Below, piece by piece: positions 8,128 to 17,063 of a DNA stretch of 64,000 nt (position 1 is the first letter of the stretch; every line of letters starts with the position of its first letter). The stretch is from Bacillus_BD sp963708895 (lineage in GTDB: Bacteria; Bacillota; Bacilli; Bacillales; Cytobacillaceae). The position numbers were made by a program, and so were the translations under genes. The stretch covers positions 62,001-126,000 of the forward strand of contig CAVPUE010000004.1 in the NCBI GenBank assembly GCA_963708895.1, written 5' to 3'. The notes below the pieces were generated by a model that ran no database searches, was not told the origin of the DNA, and saw only the letters and a list, made by a program, of their open reading frames with translations.

Positions 8128-8772
8128 ATGAAGTTTTTTATCGATACTGCAAATATGGAAGAAATTAAAGAGGCCTTTCATCTAGGAATTATTTCGGGCG
8201 TAACAACAAATCCGTCATTAGTAGCAAAGGAAAAAGATATTTCTTTCCATGATCGTTTACGCGAAATCGCTGAGCTTGTTCCTGGGTCTGTAAGTGGGGA
8301 AGTCATTGCCCTAGATGCGGAAGGAATGATTAAAGAAGGTAGAGAATTAGCTGCCATTGCTCCAAATATTACCGTTAAAATCCCAATGACTCCAGACGGT
8401 ATGACTGCTGTATCGACACTTTCAAAAGAAGGTATCAAAACCAATGTAACTCTTATTTTCAGTGCGAACCAAGCATTGCTTGCTGCTAGAGCAGGTGCAA
8501 CCTATGTGTCACCTTTCGTAGGAAGATTAGATGATATTGGTCATAATGGTTTAGATTTAATTTCAACCATTGCCGAAATCTTTGCCATCCATGGACTTGA
8601 TACTCAAATTATTGCTGCTTCTATTAGACATCCTCAACACGTTACAGATGCTGCATTACGTGGTGCTCATATTGCAACGATTCCGTATAAAGTAATTAAG
8701 CAACTTTTTAATCATCCTTTAACTGACAAAGGAATTGAAGCATTCATTGCGGATTGGAAAACTCGTGGATAA
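8128..8772 (+). CDS. tal: Transaldolase (TalC/MipB type)
   Basis: A 214-residue small-type transaldolase or fructose-6-phosphate aldolase-like protein (YwjH in B. subtilis). It moves dihydroxyacetone units between sugar phosphates in the pentose phosphate pathway. MKFFIDTANMEEIKEAFHLG and SGVTTNPSL are family signatures. The Schiff-base lysine is Lys84 in NITVKIPMTP. Length is typical for this short subfamily (about 212-220). RBS GAAAGGGG. It lies next to glpX and rpiB regions, consistent with sugar-phosphate metabolism. Sequence alone cannot separate transaldolase from aldolase activity. Confidence 0.92.
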   Translation: MKFFIDTANMEEIKEAFHLGIISGVTTNPSLVAKEKDISFHDRLREIAELVPGSVSGEVIALDAEGMIKEGRELAAIAPNITVKIPMTPDGMTAVSTLSKEGIKTNVTLIFSANQALLAARAGATYVSPFVGRLDDIGHNGLDLISTIAEIFAIHGLDTQIIAASIRHPQHVTDAALRGAHIATIPYKVIKQLFNHPLTDKGIEAFIADWKTRG

Positions 8773-8816
8773 GTAAGACCAAGACCAATATGACCTGTCA
8801 TAAGGTGATAATAAGT

Positions 8817-8857
8817 TTAACGGGGGGCTTCCTCAGGTAAGTCGCCCACCCTTTTTC
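8817..8857 (+). terminator. Possible terminator after tal
   Basis: A G-rich arm (GGGGGGC) faces a C-rich arm (GCCCACCC) followed by TTTTT. Pairing is imperfect. The remaining sequence up to murA2 shows nothing else recognisable. Confidence 0.4.
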
Positions 8858-9064
8858 CTCAAGTAATGCAGTCTAACCCTGGAACCTATTTTTTCTTTTA
8901 CGCTAAAATAGAAATATATGTAGAAATTGTAACTTTTTCCTCAACTTTATGGATGATGGTTATATTTTGTGTAAAATAAAGGATGGGTTTATGATAAAGA
9001 GTCGATTTAACATTCCTATAATGAGAAGACAAAATATGCAACAAGACATGGAAGGGAGTATACA

Positions 9065-10351
9065 ATGGAAAAATTAATGATTGCAGGAGGCTATCCGTTA
9101 AAAGGGACAGTTCGAATCAGTGGGGCTAAGAATAGTGCTGTTGCATTAATTCCAGCGACCATATTAGCTGATTCCCCTGTAACGATTGAAGGGTTGCCTG
9201 ATATTTCTGATGTCCATATTTTAAAAGGATTACTAGAGGAAATCGGGGGAAAAGTAGATATTACCGAAAATAATATGACTGTAGACCCTTCAACGATGAT
9301 TTCCATGCCCCTACCGAACGGGAAAGTCAAAATGCTCCGTGCTTCCTACTATTTGATGGGTGCGATGCTAGGTCGTTTTAAAAAGGCCGTGATTGGATTA
9401 CCAGGTGGATGTCATCTTGGACCAAGACCGATTGACCAACATATAAAAGGTTTTGAAGCGCTCGGAGCAAAGGTTACAAATGAGCAGGGTGCGATTTATT
9501 TGCGAGCTGATGAGTTAAAAGGAGCGCGAATATACTTGGATGTTGTGAGTGTTGGTGCAACGATTAATATTATGCTAGCAGCTGTCCGGGCAAAAGGTCG
9601 TACAGTCATTGAAAATGCGGCAAAGGAACCAGAGATTATTGATGTGGCAACTTTATTAACCAATATGGGAGCTAAAATCAAAGGAGCTGGAACCGATATT
9701 ATTCGGATCGATGGAGTGGACACACTTCATGGTTGCAGACATACGATTATTCCGGATCGTATTGAGGCAGGTACATATATTATTATTGGTGCGGCTGTAG
9801 GGGAAGGCGTTATTATTGATAATGTGATTCCTCAGCATCTCGAGTCCCTCATTGCCAAGCTTCGTGAAATGGGTGTAATCGTTGAAACGAAGGATGACCA
9901 AGTATACGTTCATTCTGTTCCTAAAATGAAAGCAGTAGATATTAAAACACTTGTTTATCCAGGTTTTCCTACAGACCTACAACAACCATTTACTTCTTTA
10001 TTAACAATGGCAGAAGGAACAGGTATGGTTACAGATACCATCTATGGAGCTCGGTTTAAACATACGGATGAATTAAGAAGAATGAACGCTGATATTAAAG
10101 TGGAAGGACGGACAGCCGTCATCCATGGACCTGTTCAGTTAGCTGGAGCAAAAGTGAAGGCTAGTGATTTAAGAGCAGGCGCAGCACTTGTTATTGCTGG
10201 GTTAATCGCAGAAGGTGTTACAGAGGTAACAGGTCTCGAGCACATTGATCGTGGATACAGTCATATGGTTGAAAAATTAAATGGGTTAGGTGCAACAATT
10301 TGGCGAGAAAGCTTAACTCAGGACGAAATAGAACAAACAAAGAATGCATAA
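9065..10351 (+). CDS. murZ: UDP-N-acetylglucosamine 1-carboxyvinyltransferase 2 (MurA2)
   Basis: A 428-residue enolpyruvyl transferase for the first committed step of peptidoglycan synthesis, transferring enolpyruvate from PEP to UDP-GlcNAc in the cytoplasm. The fosfomycin-target Cys116 lies in LPGGCHLGPRPIDQH. Length and position between tal and glpX match MurAB/MurZ of B. subtilis, the secondary isozyme in that species. The primary isozyme murAA is also in this window (61063-62377). RBS AAGGGAG. glpX follows after 88 nt. Confidence 0.95.
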   Translation: MEKLMIAGGYPLKGTVRISGAKNSAVALIPATILADSPVTIEGLPDISDVHILKGLLEEIGGKVDITENNMTVDPSTMISMPLPNGKVKMLRASYYLMGAMLGRFKKAVIGLPGGCHLGPRPIDQHIKGFEALGAKVTNEQGAIYLRADELKGARIYLDVVSVGATINIMLAAVRAKGRTVIENAAKEPEIIDVATLLTNMGAKIKGAGTDIIRIDGVDTLHGCRHTIIPDRIEAGTYIIIGAAVGEGVIIDNVIPQHLESLIAKLREMGVIVETKDDQVYVHSVPKMKAVDIKTLVYPGFPTDLQQPFTSLLTMAEGTGMVTDTIYGARFKHTDELRRMNADIKVEGRTAVIHGPVQLAGAKVKASDLRAGAALVIAGLIAEGVTEVTGLEHIDRGYSHMVEKLNGLGATIWRESLTQDEIEQTKNA

Positions 10352-10439
10352 TTATCCAAATAGGTTATAATAAGAAAGTGATTTGAGAGGCTAAGGCTCT
10401 TTTAAAGGTCTAAAATACAATAGCAGGAGAGGTAAGAAG

Positions 10440-11405
10440 ATGGAAAGAAGTTTAACAATGGAATTAGTTCGTGTAACAGAAGGAGCAGCACAAGAATCAG
10501 CTCGTTGGTTAGGAAGAGGAAAAAAGGAAGAAGCTGATGATGCGGCAACAACAGCGATGCGTCAAGTTTTTGACACGGTACCAATGCAAGGAATAGTAGT
10601 CATTGGTGAAGGGGAAATGGACGAAGCACCGATGCTTTATATAGGTGAAAAGCTAGGAACAGGGGTTGGTCCTGAAGTTGATGTGGCTGTAGATCCAGTC
10701 GAAGGAACAGAAATTGTAGCATCAGGTGGTTCGGGCTCACTTGCAGTTTTAGCTGTTGCCGATCGAGGAAATCTTCTTCATGCACCAGATATGTATATGG
10801 ATAAAATTGCTGTCGGACCTGAGGCAGTGGGGCTTATTGATATTAATGCTCCTGTTATTGAAAATTTAAAAGCTGTAGCCAAAGCAAAAAATAAACCAAT
10901 TGAAGATGTGGTCGTGACAATCTTAAATCGTGAACGTCATGCAGATAAGATTCAACAAATACGTGAAGCTGGCGCTCGCATTAAGTTAATTGAAGCTGGA
11001 GATGTAGCTGGAGCAATCAATACTGCATTTGAACATACAGGGGTTGACATGTTACTTGGTGCTGGTGGTGCACCAGAAGGAGTCTTGGCCGCTGTTGCTT
11101 TAAAATGTCTAGGTGGAGAGATTCAAGGAAAACTATTACCACAAAATGATGAAGAAAGAAAACGTTGTAAAGAGATGGGCGTTGATGTAAACCAAGTTCT
11201 ATATATGGACGACTTAGTAAAAGGCGATGACGCTATTTTTGCTGCTACTGGTATTACGGATGGCGAACTTCTTAAAGGCGTTAAATTTATAGGTGGGCAT
11301 GCAACGACACATTCCGTAGTTATGCGTTTTAAGTCTGGAACCGTTCGTTTTATCGAGGGGCGCCACAGCATGGCAAAAAAACCACATTTAGTTGTTAAAG
11401 AATAA
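10440..11405 (+). CDS. glpX: Class II fructose-1,6-bisphosphatase
   Basis: A 321-residue GlpX-type phosphatase that converts fructose-1,6-bisphosphate to fructose-6-phosphate in gluconeogenesis. The metal-binding motifs are visible: GEGEMDEAPMLYIGEK (about 58-73) and DPVEGTE (about 82-88). The N-terminus (MERSLTMELVRVTEGAA) lines up with E. coli GlpX, supporting the ATG at 10440 with GGAGAGG upstream. In B. subtilis this locus is ywjI, between murAB and rho, as here. Confidence 0.95.
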   Translation: MERSLTMELVRVTEGAAQESARWLGRGKKEEADDAATTAMRQVFDTVPMQGIVVIGEGEMDEAPMLYIGEKLGTGVGPEVDVAVDPVEGTEIVASGGSGSLAVLAVADRGNLLHAPDMYMDKIAVGPEAVGLIDINAPVIENLKAVAKAKNKPIEDVVVTILNRERHADKIQQIREAGARIKLIEAGDVAGAINTAFEHTGVDMLLGAGGAPEGVLAAVALKCLGGEIQGKLLPQNDEERKRCKEMGVDVNQVLYMDDLVKGDDAIFAATGITDGELLKGVKFIGGHATTHSVVMRFKSGTVRFIEGRHSMAKKPHLVVKE

Positions 11406-11725
11406 GTAATTAGAACGCTCCAATGGGTTAACAGAGTTGTTGACTTATTGGAGCACTATTCATAGTATCGGGGAAGCAGTCGCAGTAAAAATAGAAAAAG
11501 AAATGATCATTCCTTTTCCAGAAAAAAGATATTGATTTAGTCCACATAAGGATGTAAAATAAATCATTACTTCTTCATAATCCATGAAAACTTACATGAG
11601 ATATTCTTCAAGTGTTTTCAGATACCTCAATATACATGCAAACTTCCAAATAAACCTTTCATTATATTGCCTGTTTGTTCTGCTAGTGAAAGGAATGATT
11701 GAAAATTCAAAAGAGTGGTGTAACT
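11406..11725. other. glpX-rho intergenic region
   Basis: These 320 bp include a hairpin GCTCCAAT (11417-11424) / ATTGGAGC (11447-11454) just after glpX. It lacks a T-run, so it is a weak terminator candidate. The rest is A/T-rich leader of rho with no gene I can support. In B. subtilis rho autoregulates through its leader, but no specific element can be assigned here. Confidence 0.45.
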
Positions 11726-12991
11726 ATGGGATTAAATATATCAAGTTTAGAGAATATGAAATTGAAAGAGCTATACGAATTAGCTCGTGAGTATAAAGTT
11801 TCTTATTACAGTAAATTAACAAAGAAAGAATTAATATTTGCAATTTTAAAAGCACGGGCTGAACAGGAAGGGTACTTTTTTATGGAAGGTGTCCTCGAAA
11901 TTATTCAATCTGAAGGCTTCGGGTTCTTAAGACCAATTAATTATTCACCAAGTTCGGAAGATATTTACATTTCAGCTTCACAAATTCGTCGATTTGATTT
12001 GCGAAATGGGGATAAAGTTTCAGGGAAGGTTCGTCCTCCTAAAGAAAATGAACGATATTTTGGATTACTGCAAGTAGAAGCAGTCAACGGTGATGACCCT
12101 GAGTCATCAAAAGAACGTGTCCATTTTCCAGGATTAACTCCATTGTATCCTGATCGCCAAATGAAACTAGAAACAACACCTAATAAAATTTCCACTAGAA
12201 TCATGGACATCCTAGCTCCTGTAGGATTTGGTCAACGTGGCTTAATTGTTGCGCCTCCAAAGGCGGGTAAAACGATGTTAATTAAGGAAATTGCTAACAG
12301 TGTAACCGTTAACCATCCTGAAGCGGAATTAATTGTTCTTCTCATTGATGAACGACCAGAGGAAGTGACAGATATTGAGCGTTCTGTTCATGGAGATGTT
12401 GTCAGTTCTACCTTTGACGAAGTACCGGAAAACCATATTAAAGTAGCTGAACTAGTGCTAGAACGTGCCATGCGACTTGTCGAACATAAGCGTGATGTGG
12501 TCATCCTAATGGATAGTATTACTAGATTAGCACGTGCCTACAACTTAGTGATTCCTCCAAGTGGACGTACATTATCAGGGGGGATTGATCCGGCTGCATT
12601 CCACCGTCCGAAACGCTTCTTTGGTGCAGCACGTAATATCGAAGAAGGCGGAAGTTTAACGATTTTAGCAACGGCCTTAGTCGATACCGGTTCACGTATG
12701 GATGATGTAATTTATGAGGAATTTAAAGGGACAGGTAATATGGAGCTACATCTTGATCGTGCACTTGCTGAAAGAAGAATCTTTCCTGCAATTGATATTC
12801 GTCGTTCTGGTACAAGAAAAGAAGAATTACTTCTTCCGAAGGATCAGTTGGATCTATTATGGGCGATTCGTAAATCAATGACAGATTCACCAGACTTCTC
12901 AGAGAAATTTATTCGTAAGCTAAAACATACAAAATCGAATGAAGAGTTCTTTTCCCATTTAAGCGATGAAATGAAGTCAAAACGGTCATAA
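11726..12991 (+). CDS. rho: Transcription termination factor Rho
   Basis: A 421-residue hexameric RNA helicase. The N-terminal domain (ISSLENMKLKELYELAREYK) is followed by a cold-shock-like RNA-binding domain (EGFGFLRPINY) and a RecA-type ATPase with Walker A (APPKAGKTMLI) and Walker B (VVILMDSITRLARAY). It is nearly collinear with B. subtilis Rho. In-frame TTG at 11699 is possible, but homology begins at the ATG at 11726 (MGLNISSLEN), preceded by GTGGTG. rpmE follows after a separate promoter. Confidence 0.96.
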   Translation: MGLNISSLENMKLKELYELAREYKVSYYSKLTKKELIFAILKARAEQEGYFFMEGVLEIIQSEGFGFLRPINYSPSSEDIYISASQIRRFDLRNGDKVSGKVRPPKENERYFGLLQVEAVNGDDPESSKERVHFPGLTPLYPDRQMKLETTPNKISTRIMDILAPVGFGQRGLIVAPPKAGKTMLIKEIANSVTVNHPEAELIVLLIDERPEEVTDIERSVHGDVVSSTFDEVPENHIKVAELVLERAMRLVEHKRDVVILMDSITRLARAYNLVIPPSGRTLSGGIDPAAFHRPKRFFGAARNIEEGGSLTILATALVDTGSRMDDVIYEEFKGTGNMELHLDRALAERRIFPAIDIRRSGTRKEELLLPKDQLDLLWAIRKSMTDSPDFSEKFIRKLKHTKSNEEFFSHLSDEMKSKRS

Positions 12992-13030
12992 TTTATGAAA
13001 TAGCTTTGACAAAAAGGTAAAAAAATGAAG

Positions 13031-13059
13031 TTGCATTTTAAAAATTACCTTGCTATAAT
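13031..13059 (+). promoter_or_regulatory. rpmE promoter
   Basis: TTGCAT (13031-13036), 17-nt spacer and TATAAT (13054-13059) make a good sigma-A promoter about 90 nt upstream of rpmE. Confidence 0.7.
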
Positions 13060-13151
13060 ATGTAGAGTGTTTTTTAGTAGTAAATGCGTAATTACGTTTG
13101 TCACATATAACTCTGTCTCGAAAGATTCAGGGCGGAAGGAGCTGAAAGGGA

Positions 13152-13352
13152 ATGAAAGCAGGAATTCATCCAAATTATAAAAAAGCATCAGTGAAATGTG
13201 CTTGTGGTAATGAGTTTGAAACAGGTTCAGTGAAAGAAGCGATCCGTGTTGAAACTTGTTCTGAATGCCATCCATTCTACACAGGACGTCAAAAATTTGC
13301 TGAAGCTGGCGGTCGTGTTGATCGATTCAATAAAAAATACGGTCTTAAATAA
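13152..13352 (+). CDS. rpmE: 50S ribosomal protein L31 (zinc-binding type)
   Basis: A 66-residue L31 of the zinc-ligand form. Cys16 and Cys18 (KCACGNEF) and Cys36 and Cys39 (ETCSECHPFYTG) form the zinc site. L31 sits at the central protuberance of the 50S subunit. In B. subtilis this form is replaced by the Cys-less YtiA under zinc starvation. MKAGIHPNYK is the normal start. It has its own promoter and terminator. Confidence 0.97.
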   Translation: MKAGIHPNYKKASVKCACGNEFETGSVKEAIRVETCSECHPFYTGRQKFAEAGGRVDRFNKKYGLK

Positions 13353-13391
13353 GAACGTAGCGACACTGAAATTTAGTAATCGTAAAAAGAC

Positions 13392-13424
13392 AACAGGCAG
13401 GTTTTCAACTTGGCCTGTTTTTTA
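13392..13424 (+). terminator. rpmE terminator
   Basis: AACAGGC (13392-13398) pairs with GCCTGTT (13413-13419), followed by T-rich sequence. Confidence 0.8.
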
Positions 13425-13574
13425 TTGCTTGAAATTCATAATTTCACAAACATAGAATCAAAAAATGGATAGTATACATAAAGTCATTTTTGACCAAGAA
13501 TATTGACTATACTATAATTAGAATACTATAAATGTGGAACAAAAGTCGTATATCGAGAAAAAGAGGTGCATGCC

Positions 13575-14645
13575 ATGTTTGATCGTTTACAAGCTGTTGA
13601 AGATCGTTATGATCGATTAAATGAACTATTAAGTGATCCTGAGGTCATCAGTGATAGTAATAAATTACGTGAATATTCAAAGGAGCAGTCAGACATTCAA
13701 GAGACTGTTTCAACTTATCGTCAATATAAAGCAGTACGTCAACAATTAAATGAAGCGAAAGAAATGCTTGAGGAAAAACTTGAACCAGAAATGAAGGAAA
13801 TGGTTAAAGAAGAAGTACATGAACTAGAGCCAAAATTAGAGGAACTAGAAGGTGTACTGAAAATTCTCTTAATCCCGAAAGATCCGAACGATGACAAAAA
13901 CGTCATCATGGAAATTCGTGGTGCTGCTGGTGGGGATGAGGCGGCCTTATTCGCGGCTGACCTATATCGTATGTATAGCAAATATGCCGAAGCCCAACAT
14001 TGGAAAACGGATGTGATTGAAACCCATTCAACTGGAGTCGGTGGTTATAAAGAAATAATCTTTATGATTAACGGTCAGGGTGCTTATTCTAAGCTTAAAT
14101 ATGAAAATGGGGCACATCGGGTTCAACGTGTACCTGAAACAGAATCAGGTGGTCGTATTCATACATCCACTGCCACTGTAGCCGTTCTTCCAGAAACAGA
14201 GGAAGTAGAAATAGAAATTCATGATAAGGATATTCGTGTTGATACGTTTGCATCAAGTGGACCAGGTGGACAAAGTGTTAACACCACGATGTCTGCCGTT
14301 CGGTTGACTCACTTACCAACAATGACTGTTGTTTCTTGTCAGGATGAAAAATCACAAATTAAAAATAAAGAAAAAGCCATGAAGGTTCTACGTGCTCGTG
14401 TTTATGATAAATTTCAACGTGAAGCACAAGCTGAATATGATCAACAACGTAAGTCTGCAGTTGGAACTGGTGACCGTTCTGAACGAATTCGAACATATAA
14501 TTTTCCGCAAAATCGCGTAACCGATCACCGCATTGGATTAACGATTCAAAAGCTTGATCAAATTCTTGAAGGTAAACTTGATGATATCATCAATGCTCTT
14601 ATTATGGAGGAGCAATCAAGCAAATTAGAAAGTGCAGAGGATTAA
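13575..14645 (+). CDS. prfA: Peptide chain release factor 1
   Basis: A 356-residue class I release factor that reads UAA and UAG and triggers peptidyl-tRNA hydrolysis. The GGQ motif is in SSGPGGQSVNTTMSAVRL; Gln there is methylated by PrmC, the next gene. The N-terminus MFDRLQAVEDRYDRLNELL fits B. subtilis RF1. A GTG at 13566 is in frame but overlaps the AGAGGTG ribosome site, so ATG 13575 (6-nt spacing) is the start. It is followed after 2 nt by prmC, the usual operon. Confidence 0.97.
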   Translation: MFDRLQAVEDRYDRLNELLSDPEVISDSNKLREYSKEQSDIQETVSTYRQYKAVRQQLNEAKEMLEEKLEPEMKEMVKEEVHELEPKLEELEGVLKILLIPKDPNDDKNVIMEIRGAAGGDEAALFAADLYRMYSKYAEAQHWKTDVIETHSTGVGGYKEIIFMINGQGAYSKLKYENGAHRVQRVPETESGGRIHTSTATVAVLPETEEVEIEIHDKDIRVDTFASSGPGGQSVNTTMSAVRLTHLPTMTVVSCQDEKSQIKNKEKAMKVLRARVYDKFQREAQAEYDQQRKSAVGTGDRSERIRTYNFPQNRVTDHRIGLTIQKLDQILEGKLDDIINALIMEEQSSKLESAED

Positions 14646-14647
14646 TA

Positions 14648-15506
14648 ATGGGCAAAATTTACGAAGCTCTGAAATGGGCTTCTTCTTTTTTACGTGAAAG
14701 TGATCGTGATGAAAATGCAGGAGAATTATTGCTGCGATATTATACAGGAATGGACCGCTCGAAATTACTAGCCAACTTACGTGAAGAGCTAGCACCCCAA
14801 GTAGAAAGTGCTTTTAAGGAAGCTGTTCTTTTGCATGGAGAAGGGCGCCCGATTCAATACATCATGGGCTTTGAGGAATTCTATGGCCGTACATTTAAAG
14901 TGAATGAGCATGTGCTAATCCCGAGGCCTGAGACAGAGGAATTAGTGCTAGGAGCTCTCCAGCGAATAAATCGATTATTTGGTGAAGACGAGAAGTTAGC
15001 TGTAGCCGATATTGGAACCGGTAGTGGGGCAATTGCGATTTCACTAAAATTGGAGCGTCCATCTTTACAGGTGACGGCTACTGATATTTCGGTCGATGCA
15101 CTGAATTTAGCGAGGAGTAACGCTAAGGAGCTTTCCGCTTCCATTGAATTTGTTGTTGGTGACACCCTCTTGCCGTTTATGAATCAGGGGAAAAAATTTG
15201 ATGTAGTGATTTCGAATCCACCCTATATACCTTTGAGCGATCAACAAGAGATGTCGATTGTGGTGACTGGACATGAGCCACATCAAGCGTTATTTGCTGG
15301 AGATGACGGGCTAGATGTGTACAGGAGATTGGCCGACCAGTTGCCACATGTATTAAAGGAGAAGGCTTTAGTAGGATTTGAGGTGGGTGCAGGTCAAAGT
15401 AAGCAAGTTGTCTGAGCTTTTGAAGAGAGCATTTTCTCAAGCTAAAGTGGAGACGGTTTATGATATAAATGGGAAAGATCGTATGGTTTTCATGGAGTTG
15501 ACATAA
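14648..15506 (+). CDS. prmC: Release-factor glutamine N5-methyltransferase PrmC (one frameshift)
   Basis: SAM-dependent enzyme that methylates the GGQ glutamine of release factors. The N-terminal helical domain is followed by a Rossmann domain with VADIGTGSGAIAISL (SAM binding) and the catalytic NPPY (VVISNPPYIPL). The frame breaks near 15410: after VGAGQSKQVV a TGA appears, but the normal C-terminus (ELLKRAFSQAK, then VYDINGKDRMVFMELT) continues in another frame to 15506. One extra base explains it. Reconstructed length is 285 residues, close to B. subtilis (288). A sequencing error is more likely than a real mutation, given similar breaks in essential genes nearby. Confidence 0.9.
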
Positions 15507-15534
15507 AGAAGGGGATTCTCTCTTCTTTTTTTTA
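15507..15534 (+). terminator. Probable terminator after prmC
   Basis: AGAAGGGGA pairs imperfectly with TCTCTTCT, followed by eight T residues. Confidence 0.55.
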
Positions 15535-15649
15535 TAGCAAAGTACAGGATTTAAATAGTCTATTCATAATATTCTAAAAATTTTGTTTTTTAGTAGTTTG
15601 AAAAGTTGGTAACCTGTCCAAACTGTTTTAGTGAAGGGACGGTGCTAAC

Positions 15650-16348
15650 ATGAAACGAAAAAATATCGCAATCATTTATTTATTAATTTTATCGATTGGA
15701 ACAATATTAAGTTTATATATACCGAAAAATGAAGTAACAGCCAATGAGGCAGTCATCATCCCAAGCGATGCGATTCGTTTACGAATTCTAGCAAACAGTG
15801 ACCGTGAAGAAGATCAAAGCGTAAAGCGATTGGTAAGGGACGATGTGAATGCTGAAATTACAAAATGGGTATCAACCTTAACTTCAAAACAAGAAGCAAA
15901 AAGGGTCATCCAAGAAGGACTTCCCGAACTTCAACAAATCGCTGAAAATGTACTAATAGAGGAAAATGTGAACCAGTCCGTAAAGGTTGAGTTTGGAGTA
16001 GTAGACTTTCCAACAAAATTGTATGGAGAATTTTTGTATCCAGCTGGTGAGTATGAAGCCATCCTCATCACACTTGGAGAGGGAAAGGGTGCTAACTGGT
16101 GGTGTGTTTTATTCCCTCCATTATGTTTCCTTGATTTCTCAAATGGGGTAGCAGTAAGTGAAGGCTTTGATGAAGAAGAAGAGAAAAAACAACAGGAAGA
16201 AGAGAAAAAGAAATCACTCCAAGTCGTGAAGTATGGAATTGATAAAAAGTTAGGAAAAACAGAATCCCCAGTATTTACAAGTGAAGATGAAGAGCCGGTA
16301 AAAGTAAAATTCTTTATTGTAGAAATTTGGGATCGAATATTTGGATAA
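15650..16348 (+). CDS. spoIIR: Stage II sporulation protein R
   Basis: A 232-residue secreted signalling protein. In sporulation it is made in the forespore under sigma-F, exported to the intermembrane space, and triggers SpoIIGA to process pro-sigma-E in the mother cell. An N-terminal membrane/signal segment (about residues 5-25) is followed by the SpoIIR domain (SDAIRLRILANSDREEDQ; LYPAGEYEAILITLG; GANWWCVLFPPLCF). A Glu/Lys-rich linker (about 175-190) precedes the C-terminus. The position after prfA-prmC is as in B. subtilis. I could not assign its sigma-F promoter with confidence. Confidence 0.96.
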   Translation: MKRKNIAIIYLLILSIGTILSLYIPKNEVTANEAVIIPSDAIRLRILANSDREEDQSVKRLVRDDVNAEITKWVSTLTSKQEAKRVIQEGLPELQQIAENVLIEENVNQSVKVEFGVVDFPTKLYGEFLYPAGEYEAILITLGEGKGANWWCVLFPPLCFLDFSNGVAVSEGFDEEEEKKQQEEEKKKSLQVVKYGIDKKLGKTESPVFTSEDEEPVKVKFFIVEIWDRIFG

Positions 16349-16388
16349 ACGATAAAGGAGTCTTGTAAAGGGCTTCTTTTTTTGATAA

Positions 16389-16461
16389 GGCTCTTTTCTC
16401 AAACTTTATGAAAACAGCCTTTTATAAAAAAAGGCTCTTTCTCAACTTTATGAAAACAGCT
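16389..16461. repeat. Two deletion-scar copies of the intergenic repeat
   Basis: Two near-identical short units lie at 16389-16419 (31 bp) and 16433-16461. Each reads as the left end of the full repeat (GGCTCTTTTCT) joined through CAAACTTT to its right end (ATGAAAACAGCC). Because CAAACTTT occurs near both ends of the full-length element, deletion between the two would produce exactly this product. Confidence 0.65.
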
Positions 16462-16539
16462 CCTGACAAAAAAAATAGTTCTACTTTTCTCTCTAATAAC
16501 ATATTAATAGATTACCATGTTTAGTAGGAGGATTAAATA

Positions 16540-16989
16540 ATGAAATTAACTGTTCGAATAGCAAGCTTTGAGGATATAGATATTTTAAAGGCATTTTTAG
16601 AAAAAGCAAAGTTAAATACAAAAGGGATCAACGAAATGATAGATTCCTTTTTAATCATGGAGGATGAAGATGGGCAATTGAAGGCAACAATTGGGATGGA
16701 GCAATTTGGAGCGAGTGGTTTATTGCGTTCATTAGTTGTGACAGCGAGTACATCAGAAAATGATTTATTATCTTTATTCAGGGAAATGTTTCTTTTGGCA
16801 AAGAATAAGGAAATCAAAGACTTATATTTAGCAACGAATAAGTTGGGTGCCATGAAATTTGTGGAAGTGTTAGGATTTGAACCGGTGGATAAAGATCAAA
16901 TTCCAATGGCCTTTTTATCATCAGAACATGTTAAACACATCCTTACTGTGGATAACTCAGTGTTTTTAAAACATGCCATTTCGTTTTAA
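16540..16989 (+). CDS. ywlB: GNAT-family acetyltransferase YwlB
   Basis: A 149-residue GNAT-fold protein. The visible core is MKLTVRIASFEDIDILKAFLEKA at the start, a central beta sheet (GQLKATIGMEQFGASGLLRSLVV) and LYLATNKLGAMKFVEVLGFEPV, the usual GNAT C-terminal acetyl-CoA-side motif. It resembles B. subtilis YwlB in sequence type and in position between spoIIR and ywlC. The acetyl acceptor is unknown. AGGAGG upstream supports the start. Confidence 0.8.
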   Translation: MKLTVRIASFEDIDILKAFLEKAKLNTKGINEMIDSFLIMEDEDGQLKATIGMEQFGASGLLRSLVVTASTSENDLLSLFREMFLLAKNKEIKDLYLATNKLGAMKFVEVLGFEPVDKDQIPMAFLSSEHVKHILTVDNSVFLKHAISF

Positions 16990-17031
16990 AGGATTGTAAG
17001 TGATTATACTAAATAAGTTTCGTTTCCAATG

Positions 17032-17060
17032 AATAATCCCCTAACTTGGGGATTATTTTG
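17032..17060 (+). terminator. ywlB terminator
   Basis: AATAATCCCC pairs with GGGGATTATT around TAACTT, with a short T stretch. Confidence 0.7.
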
Positions 17061-17063
17061 CCA

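Noticed and set aside
11584..11790. 68-codon open frame before rho
   Set aside because: Overlaps the rho start in another frame, has no ribosome site and no recognisable protein features.
16389..16461. Two short direct repeats could suggest a small CRISPR array
   Set aside because: Only two units with a 13-bp gap, no spacers of normal length, no cas genes; the units are explained as repeat-family scars.
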